Shown here: positions 42,294 to 53,017 of the stretch, piece by piece
Numbering within the stretch: the first letter of the stretch is position 1
Layout: each line of letters begins with the position of its first letter
Origin: Paucidesulfovibrio longus DSM 6739
Lineage (GTDB): Bacteria; Desulfobacterota; Desulfovibrionia; Desulfovibrionales; Desulfovibrionaceae
NCBI RefSeq assembly: GCF_000420485.1
Contig: NZ_ATVA01000015.1
Location: 62,001 to 126,000, forward strand
Direction of reading: 5' to 3'
Length of the DNA: 64,000 bases
The notes under the pieces: generated by a model
Databases searched by the model: none
What the model was told of the DNA's origin: nothing
What the model saw: only the letters and a program-made list of their open reading frames with translations
Program-made: the position numbers and the translations under genes

Positions 42294-42596
42294 ATGGCCA
42301 TTCCCGAAAGACTGATCCTCATCTGTCAGAGCTTCCGCGCCGGCGGCGACCCCAAGGGCATCTGCCACAAGCAGACCGACGGCTTCCTCCAATACATGGA
42401 AGAAGAAATCCTGGACCGCGGCCTGGACATCCAGATCACGGCCACGGGCTGCCTCAAGCAGTGCGAATCCGGCCCCATCGTGGTGGTCCAGCCGGACAAC
42501 TGGTGGTTCAAGGGCGTTGACAGCGAAGCCGCCATCGACGCCATCCTGGACGGCATCGAAGACGGCGAGCCCGCCGCCGACTATCTGATCTCCTAA
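42294..42596 (+). CDS. Thioredoxin-like [2Fe-2S] ferredoxin
   Basis: A 100-residue protein of the thioredoxin-fold [2Fe-2S] ferredoxin family (NuoE-like/Shethna-like). Cluster cysteines are in LICQSFRAGGDPKGIC and ATGCLKQCESGP. The start ATG at 42294 is six bases after AAGGAG; the ATG at 42288 would be too close to it. Located in the nif operon, it may supply electrons for cofactor assembly or protect nitrogenase in the manner of the FeSII protein; neither is shown. Confidence 0.85.
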   Translation: MAIPERLILICQSFRAGGDPKGICHKQTDGFLQYMEEEILDRGLDIQITATGCLKQCESGPIVVVQPDNWWFKGVDSEAAIDAILDGIEDGEPAADYLIS

Positions 42597-42608
42597 AGGA
42601 CGCTCCCC

Positions 42609-43121
42609 ATGCCCGCACGCCTCGCCGCCATGCCCCGCACGCAAAGCCCGCGCGTTCGCCCCGCACGCCCCGGCGACATCGACGCCTTCTGCGGGCTGCT
42701 CGCCGCGCTCTTCGACATCGAAGCGGACTTCGCCTTCGACGCGGCCCGCGCCCGCAAGGCTTTCGGCCTGCTGCTCGCGGAAGAGCGCGCCTGCGTGCTC
42801 ACGGCGCTGCACGACGGCGAGGTGGCGGGCATGTGTTCCGGCCAGATCGTCATTTCCACTTCCGAAGGCGGTCCTTCCGTCGTGGTGGAGGACGTGGTGG
42901 TCCGGGAAGACGCCCGCGGACTCGGACTGGGCAGGGAGCTGCTGCGCGCCGTGGAGCGCTGGGGGCTGGAACGGGGAGCCACCCGGCTTCAGCTCCTGGC
43001 CGACCGCGACAACTCCGCCGGACTGGATTTCTACGACCATCTCGGCTGGCGACGCACCAGTCTCATCTGCCTTCGCAGGCACCCGGCCTCCGAAGAGACT
43101 CTCCAAGGAGAACGCGCATGA
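42609..43121 (+). CDS. GNAT-family acetyltransferase in the nif operon
   Basis: A 170-residue GNAT protein. The acetyl-CoA loop is VREDARGLGLGRELL, and the family ending is GLDFYDHLGWRRTSLIC. It is embedded in the nif operon with a 4-base overlap into nifE (ATGA), so it is expressed with the cofactor genes. The substrate is unknown; acetylation of a Nif protein, or a small-molecule role, are both open. It is unrelated to the GNAT domain of the 7.9-kb fusion beyond the fold. Confidence 0.88.
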   Translation: MPARLAAMPRTQSPRVRPARPGDIDAFCGLLAALFDIEADFAFDAARARKAFGLLLAEERACVLTALHDGEVAGMCSGQIVISTSEGGPSVVVEDVVVREDARGLGLGRELLRAVERWGLERGATRLQLLADRDNSAGLDFYDHLGWRRTSLICLRRHPASEETLQGERA

Positions 43122-44500
43122 CCACTTCGATCTTCGAGGAACGCAAGGACCAGATCCACCGCACCGGGCAGGGGCCATTCGAACTGGCCTGCAACCGCGA
43201 CTCCCTTGCGGGCGCCGTCAGCCAGCGGGCCTGCGTGTTCTGCGGCTCCCGCGTGGTGCTCTACCCCATCGCCGACGCCCTGCACCTCGTGCACGGCCCC
43301 ATCGGCTGCGCCGCCTATACCTGGGACATCCGGGGCGCGCTCTCCAGCGGTCCGGAGCTGCATCGGCTCTCCTTTTCCACGGACCTGCGCGAAAAGGACG
43401 TCATCTTCGGCGGCGAACCCAAACTGACAGCCGCCCTGGACGAACTCATCGACCGCCACCAGCCCAAGGCCGCCTTCGTCTATTCCACCTGCATCGTGGG
43501 ACTCATCGGCGACGACCTCAAGGCCGTGTGCAAGTCCATGAGCGAAAAGAAAGGCATCCCCGTGCTCCCTGTCCAGTCCGAAGGATTCAAGGGCAACAAG
43601 CGCGAAGGCTACCTCGCGGCCTGCAAGGCCATGTTCGAGCTGGTCGGGACCAAGGACGATCCGGAGATACCGCCCGTGTCCGTGAACATCTTCGGCGACT
43701 TCAACCTCGCCGGGGAAATCTGGATCATCCGCGAATATCTGGAACGCATGGGCGTCAGCGTCATCGCCAACGTCACGGGCGACGGCCGGGTGGACGACAT
43801 CCGCCGCTGCCACGGCGCGGCCCTGAATCTCGTGCAGTGTTCCGGCGCGACCCTCGACCTCGCCAAGATGATGGAGGAAAAGTACGGCATTCCCTACCTC
43901 CGCGTCTCCTACCTCGGCGTCGAGGACATGGCCCAGGCGCTCTACGACGTGGCCGACCACTTCGCGGACAAGGATCCCGACATCGTCGCGCGCACGGGCG
44001 CGCTGGTGCGGGAGGAGCTGGCCAACCTGCTCCCGGAGCTGAAGAAGCTCCGGGCCGATCTGGAAGGCAAGCGCGCGGCCATCTACGTGGGCGGCGCGTT
44101 CAAGGCCTTCTCGCTGATCAAGGCTTTCCGCCACCTCGGCATGCGCGTCTGCATCGTGGGCTCCCAGACCGGAACCCGCGAGGACTACGAAGAACTGGCC
44201 GCCATCACCGATCCCGGCACCATCATCGTGGACGACGCCAACCCGCTCGAACTCTCGGCCTTCATCAAGGAAAAGGACGTGGACGTGTTCGTGGGCGGCG
44301 TCAAGGAACGCCCCATCGCCTTCAAGCTCGGCGTGGGCTTCTGCGACCACAACCATGAACGCAAGATCGCCCTGGAAGGTTTCGTGGGCATGCTCAACTT
44401 CGCCCGCGAAATCCACGCTTCGGCCATGAGCCCGGTCTGGCGCTTCGTGCCTCGCCGCGCAAAGGCCCTCTGCAACGCCCCCAAGGAGGCAGGAGCATGA
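43118..44500 (+). CDS. nifE: Nitrogenase cofactor scaffold protein NifE
   Basis: A 460-residue NifD-like scaffold protein that, with NifN, converts the NifB product into FeMo-cofactor. Cluster cysteines are in RACVFCGSRVVL, HGPIGCAAYTW and VYSTCIVGLIGDD; a later Cys corresponds to QCSGATLDLAK. The FeMo-co His ligand region of NifD is replaced (GFCDHNHERKIALEGF), consistent with NifE. The start overlaps the GNAT stop as ATGA, and the stop overlaps nifN as ATGA. Confidence 0.96.
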   Translation: MTTSIFEERKDQIHRTGQGPFELACNRDSLAGAVSQRACVFCGSRVVLYPIADALHLVHGPIGCAAYTWDIRGALSSGPELHRLSFSTDLREKDVIFGGEPKLTAALDELIDRHQPKAAFVYSTCIVGLIGDDLKAVCKSMSEKKGIPVLPVQSEGFKGNKREGYLAACKAMFELVGTKDDPEIPPVSVNIFGDFNLAGEIWIIREYLERMGVSVIANVTGDGRVDDIRRCHGAALNLVQCSGATLDLAKMMEEKYGIPYLRVSYLGVEDMAQALYDVADHFADKDPDIVARTGALVREELANLLPELKKLRADLEGKRAAIYVGGAFKAFSLIKAFRHLGMRVCIVGSQTGTREDYEELAAITDPGTIIVDDANPLELSAFIKEKDVDVFVGGVKERPIAFKLGVGFCDHNHERKIALEGFVGMLNFAREIHASAMSPVWRFVPRRAKALCNAPKEAGA

Positions 44501-45855
44501 GCACCACCACTCCCTACGTTTCCACGACCAACGCCTGCAAGCTCTGCACGCCGCTCGGCGCCTGCATGGCCTTCAAGGGCATCGAGGGAGCCGTCCCCTT
44601 CCTGCACGGCTCCCAGGGCTGCGCCACCTACATGCGCCGCTACATCATCAGCCATTTCCGGGAGCCCGTGGACATCGCCTCCTCGGCCCTGGGCGAAAAG
44701 CACGCTGTCTACGGCGGCGGCCCCAACCTCAAGAAGGGCATCCTGAACGTGATGCAGAAATACGGTGCCAAGCTCGTGGGAGTGGCCACCACCTGCCTGA
44801 CGGAAACCATCGGCGACGACGTTCCCATGATCGTCGAAGAATTTCGCAAGGAGTTCGGCGACCTGGACCTGCCGGAGATCGTCAGCGTGTCCACGCCGAG
44901 CTTTGCGGGCACGCACATGGAAGGATTTCACGCGGCGGTGCGGGCCGTGGCCGAGCAGTTGGCCGGAGAGAGCGTTCCGCATCACGGCGGCCTGAACCTC
45001 TTCCCCGGCATGGTTTCCCCGGCGGACACGCGCCACCTGCGCGACATCTGCGACGACCACGGTCTTGCGGCCTGCATCCTGCCGGACGTTTCAGAGACGC
45101 TCGACGGTCCGGCACTGCTGGACTATGAGCGCATCCCCAGCGGAGGAACGCCCCTCGCCGACATCAAGGCCATGCCCGGAGCGGCGGCCAGCATCGAGTT
45201 CGGACACTCCCTGCCGGGTCGGCGCACCGCCGGAACCTTTTTGAAGAAAACTCACGGCGTGCCCTGCTTCCAGCTCCCCCTGCCCATCGGCCTGCGCGGC
45301 AGCGACGCCTTTTTCGCCGCCCTCGGAGAGATCAGCGGCAAAGAGCCGCACCCCAGGCATGAACGCGACCGGGGCCGGCTCGTGGACGCCTTCGTGGACG
45401 GCCACAAGTACATTTTCGGCAAGCGCGCCGTCGTCTACGGCGAAGAGGATCTCGTGGCCGGACTCGTGGAATTCCTTTCGGAAATCGGCGTGCATGTCGT
45501 TCTCGCGGCCACCGGCTCGGAAAAGACCGGGCTGCCGTCGAGCATCCGCAAAACCTGCGACGAGCTGGGGCTGAAGATGCCCGAGGTGCGCGAAGGAGCG
45601 GACTTCCACGAAATAGCGGAGCTGGCCGAACAGCTCGAGCCCGACCTCGTGGTCGGCCACTCCAAGGGCTACCGCTCCGCGCGCAAATGGAACGTGCCCC
45701 TGGTTCGCGTGGGCTTCCCCATCCACGACCGCTTCGGGGGCCAGCGCCTGCGCATTCTCGGCTACCAGGGCGCGCAGGAACTCTTCGACCGCATCGTCAA
45801 CGCCGTCCTGGAAAAGAACCAGTCCGACAGCCCCGTGGGCTACGGCTACCTTTAG
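44497..45855 (+). CDS. nifN: Nitrogenase cofactor scaffold protein NifN
   Basis: A 452-residue NifK-like scaffold partner of NifE. Cluster-related cysteines lie in ACKLCTPLGACMAF, HGSQGCATYMRR and TTCLTETIGDD. It stands alone and is not fused to NifB, unlike the NifN-B fusions found in some relatives. Translational coupling to nifE fits the 1:1 complex. Confidence 0.95.
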   Translation: MSTTTPYVSTTNACKLCTPLGACMAFKGIEGAVPFLHGSQGCATYMRRYIISHFREPVDIASSALGEKHAVYGGGPNLKKGILNVMQKYGAKLVGVATTCLTETIGDDVPMIVEEFRKEFGDLDLPEIVSVSTPSFAGTHMEGFHAAVRAVAEQLAGESVPHHGGLNLFPGMVSPADTRHLRDICDDHGLAACILPDVSETLDGPALLDYERIPSGGTPLADIKAMPGAAASIEFGHSLPGRRTAGTFLKKTHGVPCFQLPLPIGLRGSDAFFAALGEISGKEPHPRHERDRGRLVDAFVDGHKYIFGKRAVVYGEEDLVAGLVEFLSEIGVHVVLAATGSEKTGLPSSIRKTCDELGLKMPEVREGADFHEIAELAEQLEPDLVVGHSKGYRSARKWNVPLVRVGFPIHDRFGGQRLRILGYQGAQELFDRIVNAVLEKNQSDSPVGYGYL

Positions 45856-45867
45856 GAGGAAGAATCC

Positions 45868-47145
45868 ATGTCCGCATCGCCACGCATCGCTTCCGACAGG
45901 CACCCCTGCTTCAACAAGAATTCCTCCGGCTCCTGCGGCAGGGTCCACCTGCCCGTGGCCCCGAAGTGCAACATCAAGTGCAACTACTGCAACCGCAAGT
46001 ACGACTGCGTGAACGAGTCGCGTCCTGGCGTGACCAGCGCCGTGCTGAGGCCGCACCAGGCGCTGGAATACATGCACAAGGTTCTGGAAGCCGAGCCGCG
46101 CATCACCGTGGCGGGCATCGCCGGACCGGGCGACCCCATGGCCAACGCGGAGGAGACGCTGGAAACCATGCGGCTGCTCAAGGAGCATTACCCGCAACTG
46201 CTCTTCTGCCTGTCTTCCAACGGTCTGGGCATGCCCGCCCATCTCGACGACCTGGCCTCGCTGGGCGTGAGCCACGCCACCGTGACCCTGAACGCGGTGG
46301 ACCCGGAAATCGGCGCGCGGATCTACGGCTTCGTCCGGGACGGCAAGGTGGTCTACCGGGGCCGCGACGCCGCCGAACTGCTGCTCTCCCGCCAGCTTGA
46401 GGCCATCGCGGGACTCAAGGCGCGCGGTCTCGCCGTCAAGGTCAACACCATCGTCATTCCCGGCGTCAACGAGGAGCATGTGGTCGAGGTGGCCAAGGTC
46501 GCGGAACGGCTCGGTGCGGACCTGCAAAACCTCATCCCCATGCACCCCAACGAGGGAACCCCGTTCGGACACCTGACCGAGACTCCGGGCGACGTGATCA
46601 AATCCCTGCGCGCCCAGGCCGGAGCGCACGTGGAGCAGATGACCCACTGCCGCCGCTGCCGCGCCGACGCCGTGGGCCTTCTGAACAAGGATCTCTCCGG
46701 CTCGTGCGCCGGACTGCTGATGACCTGCTCCAAGCTGGCCCCGGCCTTGAACACGCGCAGGCCGCATGTCGCCGTGGCCACCCGCGAGGGCATGCTCGTG
46801 AACCAGCATCTCGGCGAGGCCACCTCGCTCCAGATCTGGACGGACAAGGGCGGAAGCTACGAACTCGTGGAAGAACGCGCCACTCCGCCCGCCGGGTGCG
46901 GACCGACCCGCTGGGAAGCGCTGGCCGACCTGCTCTGCGACTGCAACGCACTGCTTACCGCGGCCTTGGGCGAGACGCCCCGCAAGATTCTCTCCGCGCG
47001 CGGCATCGTCCCCGTGGAGGCAGGCGGATTCATCCAGCACGCCCTGGAGACCGTCTACACCGGCGGCGACACGGCAACGCTGAAGACGCCCCGGCGCAAG
47101 GCCGCGGCCTGCGGATGCTCCGGCGGTGGCGGCGGCTGCGGCTGA
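45868..47145 (+). CDS. nifB: FeMo-cofactor biosynthesis radical SAM protein NifB
   Basis: A 425-residue radical SAM enzyme that makes NifB-co, the [8Fe-9S-C] precursor. AdoMet-cluster cysteines are Cys34, Cys38 and Cys41 (PKCNIKCNYCNRKYDC); additional cluster ligands are present in HPCF, SCGR, KYDC and CRRC. A C-terminal NifX/NafY-like domain starts near residue 300 (VAVATREGMLVNQHLGEA). The tail ends in a Cys/Gly-rich CGCSGGGGGCG. All motifs missing from the upstream paralogue are present here. Confidence 0.97.
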   Translation: MSASPRIASDRHPCFNKNSSGSCGRVHLPVAPKCNIKCNYCNRKYDCVNESRPGVTSAVLRPHQALEYMHKVLEAEPRITVAGIAGPGDPMANAEETLETMRLLKEHYPQLLFCLSSNGLGMPAHLDDLASLGVSHATVTLNAVDPEIGARIYGFVRDGKVVYRGRDAAELLLSRQLEAIAGLKARGLAVKVNTIVIPGVNEEHVVEVAKVAERLGADLQNLIPMHPNEGTPFGHLTETPGDVIKSLRAQAGAHVEQMTHCRRCRADAVGLLNKDLSGSCAGLLMTCSKLAPALNTRRPHVAVATREGMLVNQHLGEATSLQIWTDKGGSYELVEERATPPAGCGPTRWEALADLLCDCNALLTAALGETPRKILSARGIVPVEAGGFIQHALETVYTGGDTATLKTPRRKAAACGCSGGGGGCG

Positions 47146-47159
47146 TCAAGCGTGTTTCA

Positions 47160-47195
47160 GGGCCGCCGGAAGCGTGCTGACGTTTCCGGCGGCCC
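47160..47195 (+). repeat. Intercistronic stem-loop after nifB
   Basis: A perfect 12-bp inverted repeat (47160-47171 with 47184-47195, 12-base loop) between nifB and the small downstream gene. There is no T run, so mRNA stabilisation or partial attenuation is more likely than full termination. Confidence 0.7.
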
Positions 47196-47223
47196 CAAAC
47201 CATAACCGACAAGGAGTCTGCCC

Positions 47224-47475
47224 ATGCGCAAGGAAACCCTCGAAAAAGTATTTGAATACGCTTCCATGCCCGTGCACGGAACCCTCTCGCGCAAGCTGCG
47301 CAAGGGGCTGCGCGTGCAGGTCAACGACGGACCGCTGCATGAAGGGGCGACCATTTTCCTGGGAGACGAATTCGTGCGCATCACCGAGGACAAATCCGGC
47401 GAAATCGTGAACACCTACTACGACTGGACCTCCGTATCCTCGGTGCGCACCTACGCCACTCCCGACAACAAATAG
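47224..47475 (+). CDS. Small conserved-looking protein at the end of the nif operon
   Basis: An 83-residue soluble protein that I do not recognise. It has an N-terminal basic helix (MRKETLEKVFEYASMPVHG) and a probable small beta-barrel part (LRVQVNDGPLHEGATIFLGD, then FVRITEDKSGEIVNTYYDW). No cysteines are present. The start follows AAGGAG. As the last gene before the terminator of the nif operon it is probably co-expressed with nifB. Confidence 0.75.
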   Translation: MRKETLEKVFEYASMPVHGTLSRKLRKGLRVQVNDGPLHEGATIFLGDEFVRITEDKSGEIVNTYYDWTSVSSVRTYATPDNK

Positions 47476-47500
47476 ACCGCAACCCGCTCCGTATTCATTC

Positions 47501-47532
47501 AAAAACGGCGGTCCATCCGGGGCCGCCGTTTC
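47501..47532 (+). terminator. Intrinsic terminator of the nif operon
   Basis: A hairpin with arms aaacggcgg (47503-47511) and ccgccgttt, extended by outer A/T pairs. It is near-symmetrical and could also serve nifA on the minus strand, whose stop is 59 bases away. Confidence 0.7.
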
Positions 47533-47590
47533 CTGCTTCGCCAGACCGGTTCCGGCCTGCGCCCCGTCCGGCGTCCGAACGCCGGATCCG

Positions 47591-49177
47591 TCAGTCCTTC
47601 CTGGCCCTGGCCCGCTCGGCCGCCACCATCTCGTCGAGCCCGAACTTGCGGACGCGGTAGCCCATCTGGCGGGCGGTCAGTCCCAGGTCGCGCGCGGCCT
47701 TGTACTGCACCCAGCCGTTGCGGCGCAACGCGGCCAGCACTTCCTGCCGCTCGGTCTGCTCCAGGGTGGCGCGCGGTGGGACGGACGGGCCATGCGCGGA
47801 GGCGTCGCTTCCGGCATGCGCATCCGGAAGGGGCGCAACGGATTCGGCGGAAAGGTAGTTCTCCACGGCTCCCCTCTCGATGCGTTCCTCGTCGGCCATG
47901 ATCGCCAGGCGCTCGATGAGGTTTTCCATCTCGCGCACGTTGCCGGGCCAGCCGTACCGGCAGAGGCGTTCCAAAGCCTGGGGCGAGAGGGACAACCTGC
48001 GGCCGTATTCCCGCTCCATCTTGTCCAGGAAATGATTGAGGAGTCCGGGGATGTCCTCCATGCGCTCGCGCAGCGGCGGCACGCGGATGGGAAACACGGA
48101 AAGGCGATAATAGAGGTCCGTGCGGAAATCGCCGAGTTCGGCCATGGCGCCGAGATCCTTGTTCGTGGCCGCGACGATGCGCACGTCCACCTGCCGCGTG
48201 CGGTTGGAGCCGAGCCGCTCGAACTCGCGCTCCTGGATGACCCGCAGCAGCTTGGCCTGGATGCCCAGGGGCAGCTCCCCGATCTCGTCCAGAAAGATGC
48301 TGCCCCGGTGCGCTTCCTCGAAACGCCCCGGCTTGGCCCCGGCCGCTCCTGTAAACGCGCCGCGTTCGTACCCGAACAGCTCGGATTCGAGGAGGTTTTC
48401 CGGAATGGCCGCGCAGTTGACCTTGACGAAGGGGAAATCCTTCCTGTCCGAAAGCCCGTGGATGATCTTGGCGATGAGCGTCTTGCCCACGCCGGACTCG
48501 CCCAGCAGCAGCACCGTGGCCCGCGTGGGGGCGACGCGGCCCATCTGGCGCTCCACGTCCTGCATGGCCAGGCTGTGCCCGACGATGTAGGGGCCTTTGC
48601 GCTCGCGGCTGATCTGCGAACGCAGGGAAAGATTCTCGCGGCGCAGGCGCTCCTCCCGGTCGAGCACCTTCTGGTTCAGGCTCATGAATTGGCCGATGAG
48701 CGTGGCCACGACCGTGAGGAAACTGATGTCCTCGTGCCAGTCCACATCGTCGCCGAAGAGGCGGTCCACGTTGAGCACGCCCACGGGATGGGAATTGACG
48801 AGAATGGGAACTCCCAGAAAAGAGACTCGATCCTTTTCTATGGTTCGGGCCTTTGTTTTGTCCAAAAACAGTGGCTCTTTCGTGATGTCCGGCACGTAAT
48901 ACGGCTCCGCCGTCTGAAAGATCCGCCCGGTCACGCCTTCATCAAGCCGGTAGACCCCTCTCCGACGCTCCTCGGAACTCAGGCCGTGGGACGCGCTGAT
49001 GGCGAGATTCCCGGTTGTCCGGTCGTACAGCGTCACGGTGGCGCGCTTCATGCTCAATGTTTCTGAAAGTATTCCAAGAACATTGACGAGAGCGCTCTCG
49101 AGATCGAGCGCCTTGTCGATGATCTCGCAGATGGCGGAGAGCACGGTAAGCTGAAGTCCTGCGATTTCTCTGGGCAT
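47591..49177 (-). CDS. nifA: Nif-specific sigma-54-dependent activator NifA
   Basis: A 528-residue enhancer-binding protein. A GAF domain (about 20-165) is followed by the AAA+ domain with Walker A GESGVGKT, the sigma-54 contact GAFTGA and Walker B FLDEIGEL, and a C-terminal Fis-type helix-turn-helix (NGWVQYKAARDLGLTARQMG). The interdomain cysteine motif of oxygen-sensitive NifA proteins is absent. The start chosen is ATG at 49177; a GTG at 49225 would add 16 residues. It should activate the two sigma-54 promoters in this window. Confidence 0.92.
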   Translation of the reverse strand: MPREIAGLQLTVLSAICEIIDKALDLESALVNVLGILSETLSMKRATVTLYDRTTGNLAISASHGLSSEERRRGVYRLDEGVTGRIFQTAEPYYVPDITKEPLFLDKTKARTIEKDRVSFLGVPILVNSHPVGVLNVDRLFGDDVDWHEDISFLTVVATLIGQFMSLNQKVLDREERLRRENLSLRSQISRERKGPYIVGHSLAMQDVERQMGRVAPTRATVLLLGESGVGKTLIAKIIHGLSDRKDFPFVKVNCAAIPENLLESELFGYERGAFTGAAGAKPGRFEEAHRGSIFLDEIGELPLGIQAKLLRVIQEREFERLGSNRTRQVDVRIVAATNKDLGAMAELGDFRTDLYYRLSVFPIRVPPLRERMEDIPGLLNHFLDKMEREYGRRLSLSPQALERLCRYGWPGNVREMENLIERLAIMADEERIERGAVENYLSAESVAPLPDAHAGSDASAHGPSVPPRATLEQTERQEVLAALRRNGWVQYKAARDLGLTARQMGYRVRKFGLDEMVAAERARARKD

Positions 49178-49490
49178 ACGTGGACCTAGCAATCTTCGTT
49201 CCACCGCCTTCGCACATTCATGCACTCCAACATCCTGAAATATCGCTGTATTTAATTTTCCCCATTTCGCTAATTTTACAATTTTGAAATTCTATGATTT
49301 GAATTGACACTATGCCATGCTTAAAAATTACAAAAAAGTTATCAAAATCAATTCCACACGCGAGCAAAGACGAGACTGCAACTGTGACGAATCATAATGC
49401 CGTAAGCTTTGACGAGCACAATCACGCCATGTAAAATGCAGGACAACGATCACGACGAGACCAGTTTCACCGAAACAGACCGGGCATATC
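49178..49490. other. AT-rich divergent region between nifA and the sensor kinase
   Basis: About 310 bases, clearly richer in A and T than the flanks (49230-49350 especially). It should contain promoters for both neighbours; a TTGACA at 49304 is the best -35, without a convincing -10. No sigma-54 site was seen. Confidence 0.4.
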
Positions 49491-51782
<2,292 letters not shown>

Positions 51783-51805
51783 ACGCCCCAAGGCAGGGGC
51801 GCCGC

Positions 51806-52861
51806 TCAGACCGTGTTCAGGACCACGGACAGGGACTTGAAGCGGAACTCGACCATCTCTCCCTTCGCAAGGGCCAGCTCCCCGGCGCTGCCGGTGGACA
51901 GCAGGGCGCAGACGTTTTCGCCGTCCTGGGTTTGCCCGGATATCTCCGTGATGACTTCCGTGCCGCGCAGCGAGGTGATTTCCGCCACCACCCGGTTGCG
52001 CACGGCGCTGCGCGCGGACGCTCCGACCCGATAGACGTTCACGAGCGGCGCCTTGATCGTGGCCACCACGGGCACTCCCGGCTCCAATTGCAGGGAGACC
52101 GAGCTTTCCTGGGTGATCAACGCGCAGAGGCGGCGGCCTGTCCGGGTCTCCATGACCACTTCGGCCATGACCCCGTCACGGACCACCTCGACCACGCTGC
52201 CGATGAAGGTGTTGCGCGCGCTGGTGCGTCCCTGGATGTCGCGCAGGGCCAGCCGCCGCACGAGAGTGGCAGCGGCCCCTCCGGAATAATGCTGAAAAAC
52301 CGCTGTGAGGTCCGCGGAGGACTGGCCGAGGATGTCGCGGACCACGGCCAGGGGAACCCCGCTGCGCAGCAATTCCACGGCGCGGGTATTGCGCAGGATG
52401 CGCGGCGAGGAAAGCTCGCGCGGGAAGCCGCACTCCTCGGCGCGGGCATAGAAGACGCGGCGCACGTATCCGGGATCGAGCCGAAAAAAACGCCCTTCCA
52501 GTCCGGAAAATTCCGGGGATTGCAGCATCAGCCGCAGGTCGCGGCAAAGCTCCGCCGGAAGCGGCACGTCGCGCCTTGCCCGGTCCTTGCCGAGCAATAC
52601 CGAGCCGCGCAGGGTGTCGATGTCCAGCAGCTCGTCCAGGCCGAGAGCCTCGCCAAGCCGCGCGCCCGTGTGCCTCAGCAGCAGAAAGACCATGCGCAGC
52701 CGCTCGCGCGAACGGCGGCTGGCCGGAGTCCGCGCAGCGTCGCGCCATGCCGTGAAGGCCCGTTCCAGGGACTCCGCCTGCTCCGCGGAGAGGTGGCGCA
52801 CCTCCTTGGGCACGGTGAAGGTTTCGCTCGCGGGAAGCCGCATGCTGCCAGAATCGGACAT
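51806..52861 (-). CDS. tunR: TunR-type tungstate/molybdate regulator (integrase-like DNA-binding domain + two TOBE domains)
   Basis: A 351-residue fusion. Residues ~25-210 resemble the tyrosine recombinase catalytic domain (GARLGEALGL with Arg68; LRNTRAVELL; DILGQSSADLTAVFQHY), but the box II His reads Arg154, LGH reads LGQ, and the position of the nucleophilic Tyr reads Phe189, so recombination is unlikely. Two molbindin/TOBE domains follow (~214-280 and ~283-350; SARNTFIGSVVEVVRDG and SARSAVRNRVVAEITSL). This architecture is that of TunR, described as a tungstate-responsive regulator in sulfate reducers. It is divergent from modABC across an inverted repeat. Confidence 0.85.
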   Translation of the reverse strand: MSDSGSMRLPASETFTVPKEVRHLSAEQAESLERAFTAWRDAARTPASRRSRERLRMVFLLLRHTGARLGEALGLDELLDIDTLRGSVLLGKDRARRDVPLPAELCRDLRLMLQSPEFSGLEGRFFRLDPGYVRRVFYARAEECGFPRELSSPRILRNTRAVELLRSGVPLAVVRDILGQSSADLTAVFQHYSGGAAATLVRRLALRDIQGRTSARNTFIGSVVEVVRDGVMAEVVMETRTGRRLCALITQESSVSLQLEPGVPVVATIKAPLVNVYRVGASARSAVRNRVVAEITSLRGTEVITEISGQTQDGENVCALLSTGSAGELALAKGEMVEFRFKSLSVVLNTV

Positions 52862-52896
52862 GACTCGTTCTACCTCGCTCCCTTCCGGTCTTCAAA

Positions 52897-52928
52897 GCGG
52901 TCACGCATACGGGAATTTGCGTGACCGC
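52897..52928. promoter_or_regulatory. Perfect inverted repeat, candidate TunR operator
   Basis: Arms gcggtcacgca (52897-52907) and tgcgtgaccgc (52918-52928), separated by 10 bases. It lies between tunR (start 52861) and modA (start 53018), has no T run, and is therefore a better candidate for an operator than for a terminator. Confidence 0.65.
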
Positions 52929-53017
52929 GTTGCGGCATGGCCCAAAGCCTTCTATTCCTTGCGACAGTCCGATGGTAGTCGCACGCATCCAACAATGCAA
53001 ACCTCTGTGAGGCACCC

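Noticed and set aside
45091-47040. 649-residue minus-strand open frame opposite nifN and nifB
   Set aside because: Shadow of two well-defined nif genes; no ribosome site or motif.
49304-49332. Sigma-70 promoter for the sensor kinase (TTGACA at 49304)
   Set aside because: No acceptable -10 at 16-18 bases; left as part of the AT-rich control region.
51806-52861. Tyrosine recombinase as evidence for an integrated element
   Set aside because: The domain has lost catalytic residues and is fused to TOBE domains beside modABC; there are no attachment repeats or phage genes.
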